This document shows positions 8,667 through 16,069 of a stretch of 64,000 nt of DNA, piece by piece. Location: contig NZ_CAKD01000008.1 of NCBI RefSeq assembly GCF_000297025.1, positions 1 through 64,000 of the forward strand, given 5' to 3'. Origin of the DNA: Lactobacillus pasteurii DSM 23907 = CRBIP 24.76. GTDB taxonomy: Bacteria > Bacillota > Bacilli > Lactobacillales > Lactobacillaceae. The position numbers and the translations under genes are program-made. The notes under the pieces were generated by a model. That model ran no database searches. It was not told the origin of the DNA and saw nothing but the letters and a program-made list of their open reading frames with translations. The stretch's first letter is position 1; each line of letters opens with the position of its first letter.

Positions 8667-9188
8667 ATGAAAAGATTCAAAAAGTTGATTTTAGCAATTG
8701 TAGCACCGCTACTTGTTCAAGTATTTGTTCCACTTACCTCAGTATCTGCAGATCAGCAAAGTGTGGATTCGAGCAAGTCGATTGATTCTACTGTTCCGTA
8801 CCTAGCACGTGATCAAATGGGATTAGGTTCTGGTGGAGTTGGCTTCGGAAAGCTGGGTGGCATTGCAGCAGGTGCAGCAGCTATTTATATTGGCGGACAA
8901 GCCTATCACAATGGTGTTGCAGTTAATAAGGCTAAACTTACCGAGAAAGATAGAAGAAATATTCCGAAGAAAGACCTAAAGGATAAAAATCATATTGACA
9001 CAAGCAAATTCACTAAAAAAGTTAAAGGAAAAGAAGCTTGGGAGAATCCTAAGACGGGAAGTGTAATCGAAAGAGATAACTCCCGTACTAATGGACATGG
9101 TGGAAGTTTTTGGAAATATACTAAGAAACATGAAACAAATAAGCGAACAGCCAGCTTAGCAGAGAATGGGAAACTTTTAAGAAAGTAG
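8667..9188 (+). CDS. Small secreted toxin-like protein (candidate polymorphic toxin)
   Basis: This protein has 173 aa from the ATG at 8667, which has the better Shine-Dalgarno spacing. Residues 1-28 are a classic Sec signal peptide: KRFKK, a hydrophobic core, then SVSA for cleavage. Next come a short Ser/Asp-rich linker, VPYLARDQMGLGSGGVGFG, and a Gly/Ala-rich hydrophobic stretch. A basic C-terminal half follows, with NPKTGSVIERD, an N-G-H-G-G-x-F-W-K motif and a final SLAENGKLLRK. That tail resembles, from memory, the small nuclease-like tips of polymorphic toxins. This needs a profile search. The next gene, 9 bp on, is a plausible immunity gene. The first 65 codons recur nearly unchanged at 9777. 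Function is inferred. Confidence 0.6.
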   Translation: MKRFKKLILAIVAPLLVQVFVPLTSVSADQQSVDSSKSIDSTVPYLARDQMGLGSGGVGFGKLGGIAAGAAAIYIGGQAYHNGVAVNKAKLTEKDRRNIPKKDLKDKNHIDTSKFTKKVKGKEAWENPKTGSVIERDNSRTNGHGGSFWKYTKKHETNKRTASLAENGKLLRK

Positions 9189-9197
9189 GCTTTAGGT

Positions 9198-9752
9198 ATG
9201 CAAGGAATTTGGAAAACCAAATATCGAGGTTTTAAACGCAAATGGCAAAAAAATTTTACATATTTTATGCAACAATTGAACGATCCAGAGGAAACAGAAT
9301 TTGGTGTTTACTATGGGTTGGAAAATGGAAAGCGAAGAATTTCTGGAAAATACAAAAGACAGCTTATCGATTTTTTTCTAGAGTCACAAAAATATCGAGC
9401 TGAAAAATTTCCAGGTGAGTTGAATTACTTGTTTTTACAAATCGACGATATTTTACAATCTGAAATTTATACTACTAAGAGCCGTGAAGATTTCAATGAT
9501 TGGCTAAAAAACAAGACCAAGAAATACAGTGATTGGTCAATATTTGAGCCTATACCATATCAAGAAATACCACAAGTATACAAAGATTTCTTTAGTGAAG
9601 AAGTGGCTAAAAAGGGCTTTTTGTTCAAGTGTTACTTTTTTGATGAAACAATTGATGACGCAACATACGTTTATGTACGGGCTAGCGATCAAGCATTAAA
9701 TGATGATATCTATAAGGTATTCTTCAGTGATTCGAAAATCATCAATAACTGA
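9198..9752 (+). CDS. Cytosolic protein, possible immunity partner
   Basis: This 184-aa soluble protein has no signal peptide or membrane helix, is rich in aromatic and charged residues, and matches no family I can name. It follows the toxin-like gene by 9 bp, so it is almost certainly co-transcribed with it. It is followed 24 bp later by a truncated second copy of the toxin N-terminus. Size, solubility and position are those of an immunity protein for a secreted toxin, but this rests on context alone. The AT-rich base composition matches the upstream gene. Confidence 0.5.
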   Translation: MQGIWKTKYRGFKRKWQKNFTYFMQQLNDPEETEFGVYYGLENGKRRISGKYKRQLIDFFLESQKYRAEKFPGELNYLFLQIDDILQSEIYTTKSREDFNDWLKNKTKKYSDWSIFEPIPYQEIPQVYKDFFSEEVAKKGFLFKCYFFDETIDDATYVYVRASDQALNDDIYKVFFSDSKIINN

Positions 9753-9776
9753 TCAATAACTATAGAGAGGATAGAT

Positions 9777-9998
9777 ATGAAAAGATTCAAAAAGTTAATT
9801 TTAGCAATTGTAGCAGCGCTACTTGTCCAAGTATTTGTTCCACTTACCTCAGTATCTGCAGATCAGCAGAGTGTAGATTCAAGTAAATCAATTGATTCTA
9901 CTGTTCCATACCTGGCACGTGATCAAATGGGACTCGGTTCTGGTGGAGTCGGTTTTGGAAGATTAGGTGGTATTGCGGCTCTTTGTCAAACAACCTAA
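9777..9998 (+). pseudogene. Truncated duplicate of the toxin N-terminal cassette
   Basis: This 73-codon ORF has its own good Shine-Dalgarno (AGAGAGGA). It repeats the signal peptide and linker of the gene at 8667 almost residue for residue (P12 becomes A, K63 becomes R). After GGIAA it breaks off into LCQTT and a stop. The hydrophobic stretch and basic C-terminal tip are missing. The two copies are also nearly identical at DNA level, so the duplication is recent. It could be a relic of toxin-tip exchange or a secreted peptide in its own right. A terminator-like hairpin follows at about 10001-10048. Confidence 0.65.
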
Positions 9999-10000
9999 AG

Positions 10001-10048
10001 TAAGAGATGAATCATACTATGATGATATTATGGTTCACCTCTTATTTT
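10001..10048 (+). terminator. Terminator of the toxin-like locus
   Basis: A long imperfect stem (TAAGAGaTGAatCAT with ATGgtTCAcCTCTTA) is followed by a T run, directly after the truncated cassette. Confidence 0.75.
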
Positions 10049-10232
10049 TTATTTACAATTATATTGAGGTTGAGGTCGACAACAAAAGTGAATCTTGAAT
10101 TCGTTTGTCAAACTGGCCCGTTAATATATTTTACTTGTGAAACTAGGTTTAGGTTGTTGGTCATTAAGATCGTATTTTAGAAATTGAGTAAGTAAAATAT
10201 ACTAGCCTCAATTAGACTTGTGAGGTGATATT

Positions 10233-10597
10233 GTGAATTTCATAGGAATTGATGTTAGCCAAGGCAAAAGCCATGCCACACAAATAACTGAAGATTTCGA
10301 AAAAAGAGTTTTTACTTTTAAGCACAGTAAAAGTGGTTTTAAAAAATTGTCTGCCTATGTTACCAAAGATACTTATATAATTTTTGAGACAACAGGATAT
10401 TATTCCGAAGCACTAGCCCGTTATTTACGTCAAAACAACATAAACCATATTGAACTTAATCCGTTTGAAGCTAGTATGCGAACTGCTGAACTTAGACGTA
10501 ATAAAAATGATGCTAATGATTCATTTAAATTAGCTATGTTAGGCGTTACCGCATTCAATGAAATTAAATTTCGGGGAAGAAAATGTATTGATAAGGC
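10233..10597 (+). pseudogene. IS110-family transposase, N-terminal fragment
   Basis: The fragment encodes about 120 residues of an IS110-type DEDD transposase. They include the first catalytic Asp in FIGIDVSQGKS, the Glu in YIIFETTGYY, and the typical NPFEASMRTAELRRNKNDANDS segment. The frame is cut at about 10597, where an IS982-type element begins. No C-terminal half (transposase_20 domain) is found on the far side. The missing part was therefore deleted, not merely interrupted. Confidence 0.85.
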
Positions 10598-11538
10598 ATA
10601 CGCGTGGTGCTAGTTAAATCTGTCTAGACAATATGCCATATTGTAAGCTAAAATCGCTACTTCCAGTCGCTGAACAAAGCCAGACATGCTCCTTGCTCGA
10701 TTGTTTTCTGCGTTGTAGTAGCTGAGCAATGAAAAGTCGCTTTCAATCGTTCTTCTAATCGCCATCAATTGATGATCGTTATGCTTCTTAACTCCCTGCA
10801 TGTTTCTTCGATACGGAGTCCAAAGCACGTAGCCCATGCTTTTAAGCCTGCTGGCTAAGTTTCTTCCTAAGTAGCCTTCGTCGCCTAATAGATCGCGGCT
10901 GCTTGGATGAGCGTTTGCCATGAGCTCTACGGTTTCCTTGGAGTCGTGCACCGACGCCTTGGTTACTGCATAGTCGAGCAGATAGCCATCGTCGCTTACT
11001 ATTGCATGGACCTTGAAGCCGTAATAGTAGATCTTCTTCGTGGCTTTATAGCCAACATCGGCTGTTCCACGAAAGATTTTGACGCGATAATTGCTAACAG
11101 GCTGGCAAAGCGGAACTGGGAAGCTGTCAATAATCAAAAGCTCTCCAGTTGTATTTACTTCCTGATTCCAAGCCCGACGAATGCAGCGAATCAAGGGCAA
11201 AAGCATTCTTGCCCGGCGATTGAAGCGAGAATGAGACAAGCCGACGAAAATGCTACAGAATCTTCTCTGAGATTCAATTCCAATTTCTGCCTGCCAAATA
11301 AGCAATGCTAGAATAGAGCTGTCGGAAAGCTTGACCTGATCAACGTTTCTACGATGCTTCAATTCGTCGGGAGCATAAAGCTTATACAAGGAACGACAGA
11401 CTGCGTTCAGTCGAGAAAAACAATTAAGCTTGAGATGGTTCAATTAGATCAGACTCTTTTCTATTAATATTTTTTGCAACTCGAGTCTAATCCAATTGGA
11501 CTTTTTTGTTAAAATGACTTAACTAGCACCACGCGTAT
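10598..11538 (-). mobile_element. IS982-type insertion sequence
   Basis: A perfect 20-bp inverted repeat bounds a 941-bp unit: ATACGCGTGGTGCTAGTTAA at 10598-10617 and its complement at 11519-11538. The unit contains one full transposase gene. I see no direct target duplication next to the ends. The left flank is an IS110 fragment and the right flank is the 3' end of the rgg relic. Confidence 0.88.
10610..11443 (-). CDS. IS982-family DDE transposase
   Basis: This 277-aa protein reads through without a break. Family hallmarks are LLIIDSFPVPLC with the first catalytic Asp, the GTADVGYKATKKIYYYGFKVH segment, ASVHDSKET, LLGDEGYLGR with the second Asp, and RRTIESDFSLL with the Glu. Family members are usually about 290 aa, so it may be complete or lack a few N-terminal residues. 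The stop codon lies inside the left inverted repeat. It may still be active. Confidence 0.85.
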   Translation of the reverse strand: MNHLKLNCFSRLNAVCRSLYKLYAPDELKHRRNVDQVKLSDSSILALLIWQAEIGIESQRRFCSIFVGLSHSRFNRRARMLLPLIRCIRRAWNQEVNTTGELLIIDSFPVPLCQPVSNYRVKIFRGTADVGYKATKKIYYYGFKVHAIVSDDGYLLDYAVTKASVHDSKETVELMANAHPSSRDLLGDEGYLGRNLASRLKSMGYVLWTPYRRNMQGVKKHNDHQLMAIRRTIESDFSLLSYYNAENNRARSMSGFVQRLEVAILAYNMAYCLDRFN

Positions 11539-12397
11539 CATTTATATTTTTCTAAAAGGCTATCAAGAACTTTGCTGTATTCCACCATTCCTATGCTCGA
11601 TAGGAAATCTTTTGTTTTCTTGCTAATTTCGTAACTTTCTTGATCATGAACTAATCGATAGTTGATGAGGTTCTTAAAAAAGTAGAAAGCTGATTTATAA
11701 AATACCAATTCCGGCTGTGTTTTTATCTTATCTCCGTTTTTTATAAAATATTCAACTTCCTGTAGCTCACCATCTCTAAGCGAAAAAGCTAAAATATTTG
11801 CAATAATAGCAAGTAGTACTATCTGCATTTTAGAATTTGTAGTATTAATATTCTGCTCGATAATTTTTCTACTGATCATTTTATTGCTTTCAAGATCATA
11901 GAATTTCATAAAATTACAAAAAAGCGATATTTTATGGTAGTTAAAATTAGGAATATTGAATATTTTATCTCTTATTTTATTTCTTAATTCAATATCTGGC
12001 TTTTCATTGGGCTTTTTTATTAGTTGTAAGCATGCTTGAACCAACAGAATCTCTTCTTGTTTGTCTTTGGCTGATAAATTACTTTTATCGATTATAGTAA
12101 TTAAGCTGTATAATTTGCCTTTATCATTATTATAAAATGCTCCAGCCATAGTTTTATTAAGCTCATCTATTTCTTGTTTGTTCATATCATCCATTGTATT
12201 AAGCCTACTAAAGAAATCCCAGACAGGAATATTATTATAATGGAGTAAATCTATCAAACTATCAGCAGTAATTCTATGAGCATTTTTTCCACTTTAGAAT
12301 AATAAGATTGACTTACAATTATTCCATCGTTAGTAAACTCTTTTTGCTTTTTCCCTTGAGTTATTCGATATTCTTTAAGCAACTCTCCGATTGTCAT
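11538..12397 (-). pseudogene. Rgg/GadR/MutR-family regulator, one-base frameshift
   Basis: The start at 12397 gives MTIGELLKEYRITQGKKQKE, the usual Rgg opening, after a GGGGGAG Shine-Dalgarno. The HTH continues to SQSYYSKVEK and then meets a run of six A (forward T at 12283-12288). The frame is lost there and stops within about 11 codons. One more A restores VEKNAHRITADSLIDLLHYNN, the normal family sequence. The alpha-helical repeat domain is then open to the TGA at 11538. Rgg proteins bind short hydrophobic peptides and control bacteriocin or competence genes. The HTH and sensor domains are separated here, so the gene should be inactive unless slippage on the A run rescues it. The stop touches the IS982 end. 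Confidence 0.85.
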
Positions 12398-12423
12398 CAT
12401 ATACTCCCCCATTTTTAGCAGCT

Positions 12424-13197
12424 TTAGTTATTCAACATCTTCTTAATTGCATAACGTCTTCTAACTGATACGCCGTGTGAAACCTCTTGATTTGGGCCAA
12501 AATATACCATCCCTGAGGCCATATCGAACTTACTGATTGTATTCAGATTGATCAAGGTATCGCGATTAGCGAAAACTAAATTCTCATACTGAGCTGCAAA
12601 GTCCTTCAGTGCACCGCTGCAGTCAAAAATCTTGTTATCCGCAAAAACTCTGATTCGCTTGTACTTTTGTGGCTGCAATTCCAGATAATAAACCTGATCC
12701 ATTGGTATCCGCTCGAAAATACCGTTAGCCTTGCTGTAGGCAAAATATTTAATATCGCTAGTATTTTTATTGATCAAGGACTCGTAGCGCTCATAAGCTG
12801 TATCTAGCACCGCAAACAGACGCTCCTGGGCATGTTCGATGTCACCATCCTTAGTAATATAGTCTAGTGGCGCCACATGTTGCTGGATCGTATATTTCAA
12901 AGCGTCAGCGTCAGCTGTAACAAAAACCACCTGAGCATATGGATTAATACTTTTAATTCTAGCAGCCACTTCGATCCCATCGATTTCCGTCTGCAAGTCA
13001 ATATCCAAAAAGGCCAACATGAAATCGTTGCTGTTAGCCTCAACTTTATCGATGATTTCCTGAGGCTTATCAGTCATTAATACAATTTGAGCATCATATT
13101 CTTTAGGAGTCTTATTTATCTTTATCCGATTGTTAATCATCTGCGTAATTAACTTTCGCTCGATCGGATTATCTTCAAGAACCATAATCGATAACAT
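12424..13197 (-). CDS. LytTR-family response regulator
   Basis: This 257-aa protein has an N-terminal receiver domain (residues 1-130). Acidic residues are in MVLEDN, the phospho-acceptor Asp is near residue 65 in AFLDIDL, and the conserved Lys is in YITKDG. Residues about 150-250 form a LytTR DNA-binding domain (YYLELQPQKYKRIRVF, VFANRDTLINLNTISKFD, HGVSVRRRYAIKKML). This is the AgrA/ComE/PlnC type, which acts on direct repeats upstream of bacteriocin or competence promoters. The start codon overlaps the kinase stop by one base (TAATG), so the pair is translationally coupled. Confidence 0.9.
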   Translation of the reverse strand: MLSIMVLEDNPIERKLITQMINNRIKINKTPKEYDAQIVLMTDKPQEIIDKVEANSNDFMLAFLDIDLQTEIDGIEVAARIKSINPYAQVVFVTADADALKYTIQQHVAPLDYITKDGDIEHAQERLFAVLDTAYERYESLINKNTSDIKYFAYSKANGIFERIPMDQVYYLELQPQKYKRIRVFADNKIFDCSGALKDFAAQYENLVFANRDTLINLNTISKFDMASGMVYFGPNQEVSHGVSVRRRYAIKKMLNN

Positions 13198-14507
13198 TAA
13201 TTTTCCTCCGCTCTCTGCATATCTATTTCAAATGAAATCATTCCATCTTCTTGGTCTACTTCTAGCGATAGATTTGGATTGTCGTCGATGATCTGCTCTA
13301 CATTGGCTAATCCTAAACCTTGATGCTTTTTCTTGTTGGTCTTTCCTGGCAAAAAGATTTCCCGGACATTGACTTCTTGTTCGATCGAATTTTTAAAGAT
13401 CAAGGAGTAATAATCGTTGCTGTACTTGGTCAATAAGACCGGAATTTGTGGATTTTTTTGTCCTCTTGTTGCTTCTAGTGCATTATCAAGGAAAATCCCA
13501 CTACATCTAATCAATGGAACAATGTTGACTGGAAACTCCGTAATTTCTTTGTTAATTTCTACTTTAACATTAGTTCCTTCTTCTTGCGCCTTTTGCAACT
13601 TAACAACGAAGAGATATTTCAATTCCTTAACCTTTAAGTTGGCTAGTTCCAAAGTCAAAGTCTGATTGATTTCTTGTTGTTTGTTATTTTCATCGACTAA
13701 TTTGCTCAGATATTTTTTGGCACCATCTAAGTCGTTATCTAGGAAATAACCATTTAAAGAAAGCAGCGTATTTTTATAATCGTGGCGAGCTCTTCGTAGG
13801 GACATATTCGAGTCTTCCAAACGAATGGTGTATTTTTGAATTTGTTCAAACTGAGCCTGGTTGACGCTGGCTTGATTGAAGCGCTCATTTTGTAAAATAA
13901 CTTCATATAGGTTAACGATAACCACCAGAGTAATAACCACAATCAGGAGCATTAAACTGAAAAATATCTCTGCCTTGGCTGTAAAGTAGGTCATCACCGT
14001 CCACAAAGAATAAGTGATCAAAACTAGCGACCAAACAATCCAGTTCAAGAATCTCAATAAGGAATCGTTGTTGCTGATATTGTCGATCAGATGACTTACT
14101 TGATAGTGGTTCTTATCAAATAAGCGATGTAGCAAATATAAAATCAAGATATCCGGCACAAATAAAATTAAATCGGTAGCAAGCGTTCCTAAGCTAACAT
14201 GAAAAATCTTGTCAGAAATCGTCTGTATCAAAACCGACATAATTTCCTCTATTACCGGCGCTACCGCCAGATTAACATATAGATTCAGAGTCATTAAATG
14301 CAGATGTTTGTTTTTTCGCAAAAAAATCCAGCTGACCAGTTGCAAAATGACAACAAAAGCCAATTCATATGGATATCCAAAAATAATCGGCAACAAAAAT
14401 AGCCAAACTAGCATAGTTTTTTGCCAGTTAAAATCGTTTAGCAGCAAACTAATCACCGCTGAAAAGAAGAAAGTATTAAAATATAGTCCTCTTACAATAT
14501 CAAGCAT
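13197..14507 (-). CDS. Peptide-sensing histidine kinase (AgrC/ComD type)
   Basis: This 436-aa protein has six or so membrane helices in the first 210 residues, a coiled linker, and the HPK10-type phospho-acceptor segment RRARHDYKNTLLSL (His near residue 242). A HATPase_c_5 domain follows (N box with LDNALEATRG; G box GKTNKKKHQGLGLANV). This architecture senses secreted peptides in Gram-positive quorum sensing. It forms an operon with the LytTR regulator. No pheromone precursor with a double-glycine leader, and no transporter, lies next to it. The ligand is therefore missing, encoded elsewhere, or very short. Confidence 0.9.
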   Translation of the reverse strand: MLDIVRGLYFNTFFFSAVISLLLNDFNWQKTMLVWLFLLPIIFGYPYELAFVVILQLVSWIFLRKNKHLHLMTLNLYVNLAVAPVIEEIMSVLIQTISDKIFHVSLGTLATDLILFVPDILILYLLHRLFDKNHYQVSHLIDNISNNDSLLRFLNWIVWSLVLITYSLWTVMTYFTAKAEIFFSLMLLIVVITLVVIVNLYEVILQNERFNQASVNQAQFEQIQKYTIRLEDSNMSLRRARHDYKNTLLSLNGYFLDNDLDGAKKYLSKLVDENNKQQEINQTLTLELANLKVKELKYLFVVKLQKAQEEGTNVKVEINKEITEFPVNIVPLIRCSGIFLDNALEATRGQKNPQIPVLLTKYSNDYYSLIFKNSIEQEVNVREIFLPGKTNKKKHQGLGLANVEQIIDDNPNLSLEVDQEDGMISFEIDMQRAEEN

Positions 14508-14631
14508 ATTATCCTCGCTCTCTTATATAGCAGAATTTCTACGCTCAACGTAAAAATTTTGACGTTCAAAAAATTTTTCCCTACAATTTCAATATCTATT
14601 ATAAAGTATGATTGTAGGATTTCGGAGGAAT

Positions 14632-14661
14632 ATGATGAAGTTCTATTCTAGAATTAGTTAG
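14632..14661 (+). other. Tiny ORF with strong ribosome binding site
   Basis: The ORF is ATG-ATG plus seven codons, encoding MMKFYSRIS. It is preceded by TCGGAGGAAT at ideal spacing and by a possible -10 (TATAAAG near 14600). A terminator at 14807-14833 closes a transcript of about 230 nt. It is divergent from the kinase operon. It could be a leader, a pheromone relic or the 5' end of a small RNA. I cannot show that it is translated. Confidence 0.35.
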
Positions 14662-14806
14662 CGATGTATAATCTTTCAACACAAACTCGATATTTGCTCC
14701 ACACTTCGAGTTATTTTTCCTAACATGCATTGCTTCTATTTCATAGAGTCAGACAAAGAAACTCTTAATTACACAACCTACATTTTATAAACATTTTTAC
14801 TACACG

Positions 14807-14833
14807 CGATTTCATTAGAAATCGTATTTTTTT
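14807..14833 (+). terminator. Terminator in the kinase-copY gap
   Basis: CGATTTC (14807-14813) pairs with GAAATCG (14818-14824), followed by TATTTTTTT. Confidence 0.7.
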
Positions 14834-14848
14834 GTTTCATGTGAAACA
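14833..14848. promoter_or_regulatory. parS-like site 1
   Basis: TGTTTCATGTGAAACA differs from the ParB recognition consensus TGTTNCACGTGAAACA at one position (T for C in the centre). It lies about 19 kb left of oriC. Confidence 0.6.
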
Positions 14849-14867
14849 TTTTAATTTGAATATTGTT

Positions 14868-14902
14868 AACCAGATTGATAATCAAATCAATCTGGTTTTT
14901 TT
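14868..14902 (+). terminator. Second terminator before the copper operon
   Basis: AACCAGATTGAT (14868-14879) pairs with ATCAATCTGGTT (14886-14897), followed by a T run. It insulates the copper operon promoter that starts 12 bp later. Confidence 0.85.
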
Positions 14903-14913
14903 AAGCTTTTTCG

Positions 14914-14952
14914 TTGACAAACGTAAACCAAAGATTTATATTTACAAATGTA
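14914..14952 (+). promoter_or_regulatory. copY promoter with cop boxes
   Basis: TTGACA (14914-14919), a 17-bp spacer and TATATT (14937-14942) form a good promoter. TACAAATGTA at 14943-14952 matches the CopY operator TACANNTGTA exactly. GACAAACGTA at 14916-14925 is a second, weaker box over the -35. Binding of CopY would block RNA polymerase. Confidence 0.8.
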
Positions 14953-14970
14953 AACAAAAGGAGACAAATT

Positions 14971-15408
14971 ATGACTAAATCTACTATGATCCCAGAATCA
15001 GAATGGGAAATAATGCGAATAATTTGGACAACTGGAACCATCGGTTCTAGCGAAGTAATCGCCAACCTTCAAGAAAAAACCACCTGGTCAGAATCAACTA
15101 TCAAGACTCTTTTGCGTCGGTTAGTTGAACAAGGTTGGCTCAAAACTGAAAAAAAGGGGCGCAAATTTTTCTACACCCCAACTGTTGGGCAAACGGAAAT
15201 GATGTATCGCACGAGCATGGAAATGTTTGACCGCATGTGCGATATGCACAAGGGCGATCTACTGATCGATCTGCTCAAATCTCTTCCCATCAGTAAGTCA
15301 GATTTAACTAAGATAGCAAAATTAGCTAGCGAAAAGGCAAAATCAGCTCCTGAAACTATTCCTTGCAACTGCTTGCCAGGCAATAAGACTCATAGAAAGG
15401 ATTGTTAA
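14971..15408 (+). CDS. copY: CopY-type copper-responsive repressor
   Basis: This protein has 145 aa from the ATG at 14971, which follows AAAGGAGA by a good distance. A longer in-frame reading from the promoter is ruled out because it would start inside the -35. Residues 1-75 form the BlaI/MecI/CopY winged helix (PESEWEIMRIIWTTG, WSESTIKTLLRRLVEQGWL). The C-terminus is CNCLPGNKTHRKDC. CopY normally ends with a CxCxxxxCxC motif that binds zinc (repressing form) or Cu(I) (released form). Only three of the four cysteines are present here, with wider spacing. It is the first gene of the copper operon and likely represses itself through the cop boxes. Confidence 0.87.
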   Translation: MTKSTMIPESEWEIMRIIWTTGTIGSSEVIANLQEKTTWSESTIKTLLRRLVEQGWLKTEKKGRKFFYTPTVGQTEMMYRTSMEMFDRMCDMHKGDLLIDLLKSLPISKSDLTKIAKLASEKAKSAPETIPCNCLPGNKTHRKDC

Positions 15409-15410
15409 TT

Positions 15411-15788
15411 ATGACTATTAGCCAAATTTTGATTCTGTTAGTTGCAATAGCTTTAATCATCTTTATTGTCTGGTGGTTTTTTGCTCCTAGACAAGAACAA
15501 GCTGCTAGCGGACAGATTGTCAATAATCAGCAAATCGCCGAAATTGTCGTCAATGGTGGCTACTCTCCTTCGACCATTGTCTTGAAAAAAGGTATCCCTG
15601 CCAAAGTGAAATTCAATTTGCAAGACTCCACTGCCTGCTTGTCTCGCATCACTTTTGAGCAATTGGGTGTCAATACTGCTTTAGATAAAGATCAGGCTGC
15701 TACTATCGAGATTCCAACCGACAAGGCTACTACTTTTAACTTTGCATGTGGAATGGATATGTTTCATGGAAAGGTTGTTGTTAAATAA
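15411..15788 (+). CDS. Membrane-anchored cupredoxin-like protein
   Basis: This protein has 125 aa from the ATG at 15411 (GAAAGGA upstream). Residues 5-24 are one membrane helix, which leaves a small domain of the plastocyanin/cupredoxin_1 type outside the cell. The strands VVNGGYSPSTIVLKKGIPAKVKF and [22 protein letters not shown] carry a Cys-Gly-Met-x-Met-x-His cluster plus an upstream Cys (TACL), all likely copper ligands. Its stop overlaps the next start. It is expected to bind Cu at the cell surface and hand copper to or from the ATPase. The role is inferred from ligands and operon position. Confidence 0.8.
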   Translation: MTISQILILLVAIALIIFIVWWFFAPRQEQAASGQIVNNQQIAEIVVNGGYSPSTIVLKKGIPAKVKFNLQDSTACLSRITFEQLGVNTALDKDQAATIEIPTDKATTFNFACGMDMFHGKVVVK

Positions 15789-16069
15789 TGTTTTTTAAAA
15801 AAGATCAAGTTAAAAAAGTTGTCGTTGATGCTGGCTACAAGCCAGACGTTATTCATTTAAAGCGTGGTGTTCCTGCTAAGTTGAAATTCAAAACTAGCGA
15901 TAACCTGGGCTGTCTAGATGAATTAGTTTTCAAGGAATTGGATCAAACATACAATTTAGAAAAGTCTTCAACCAAGGTAATTGAAATTCCAACTGATCAA
16001 GCTGGCGAAATCAATTTCGCTTGTGGCATGGATATGTTCCGCGGAAAGGTGATTATCGATGAAGCTTAG
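15788..16069 (+). CDS. Soluble cupredoxin-like copper protein
   Basis: This 93-aa paralogue of the preceding domain lacks the membrane anchor and has no signal peptide, so it should stay in the cytosol. It keeps [19 protein letters not shown], a Cys in LGCLDEL and the C-G-M-D-M segment (the His after it is replaced by Arg). In other Gram-positive copper operons the cytosolic Cu(I) carrier is CopZ, a ferredoxin-like HMA protein, and none is present here. This protein may fill that role. It overlaps both neighbours (1 bp and 11 bp), which indicates tight co-translation. Confidence 0.78.
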   Translation: MFFKKDQVKKVVVDAGYKPDVIHLKRGVPAKLKFKTSDNLGCLDELVFKELDQTYNLEKSSTKVIEIPTDQAGEINFACGMDMFRGKVIIDEA

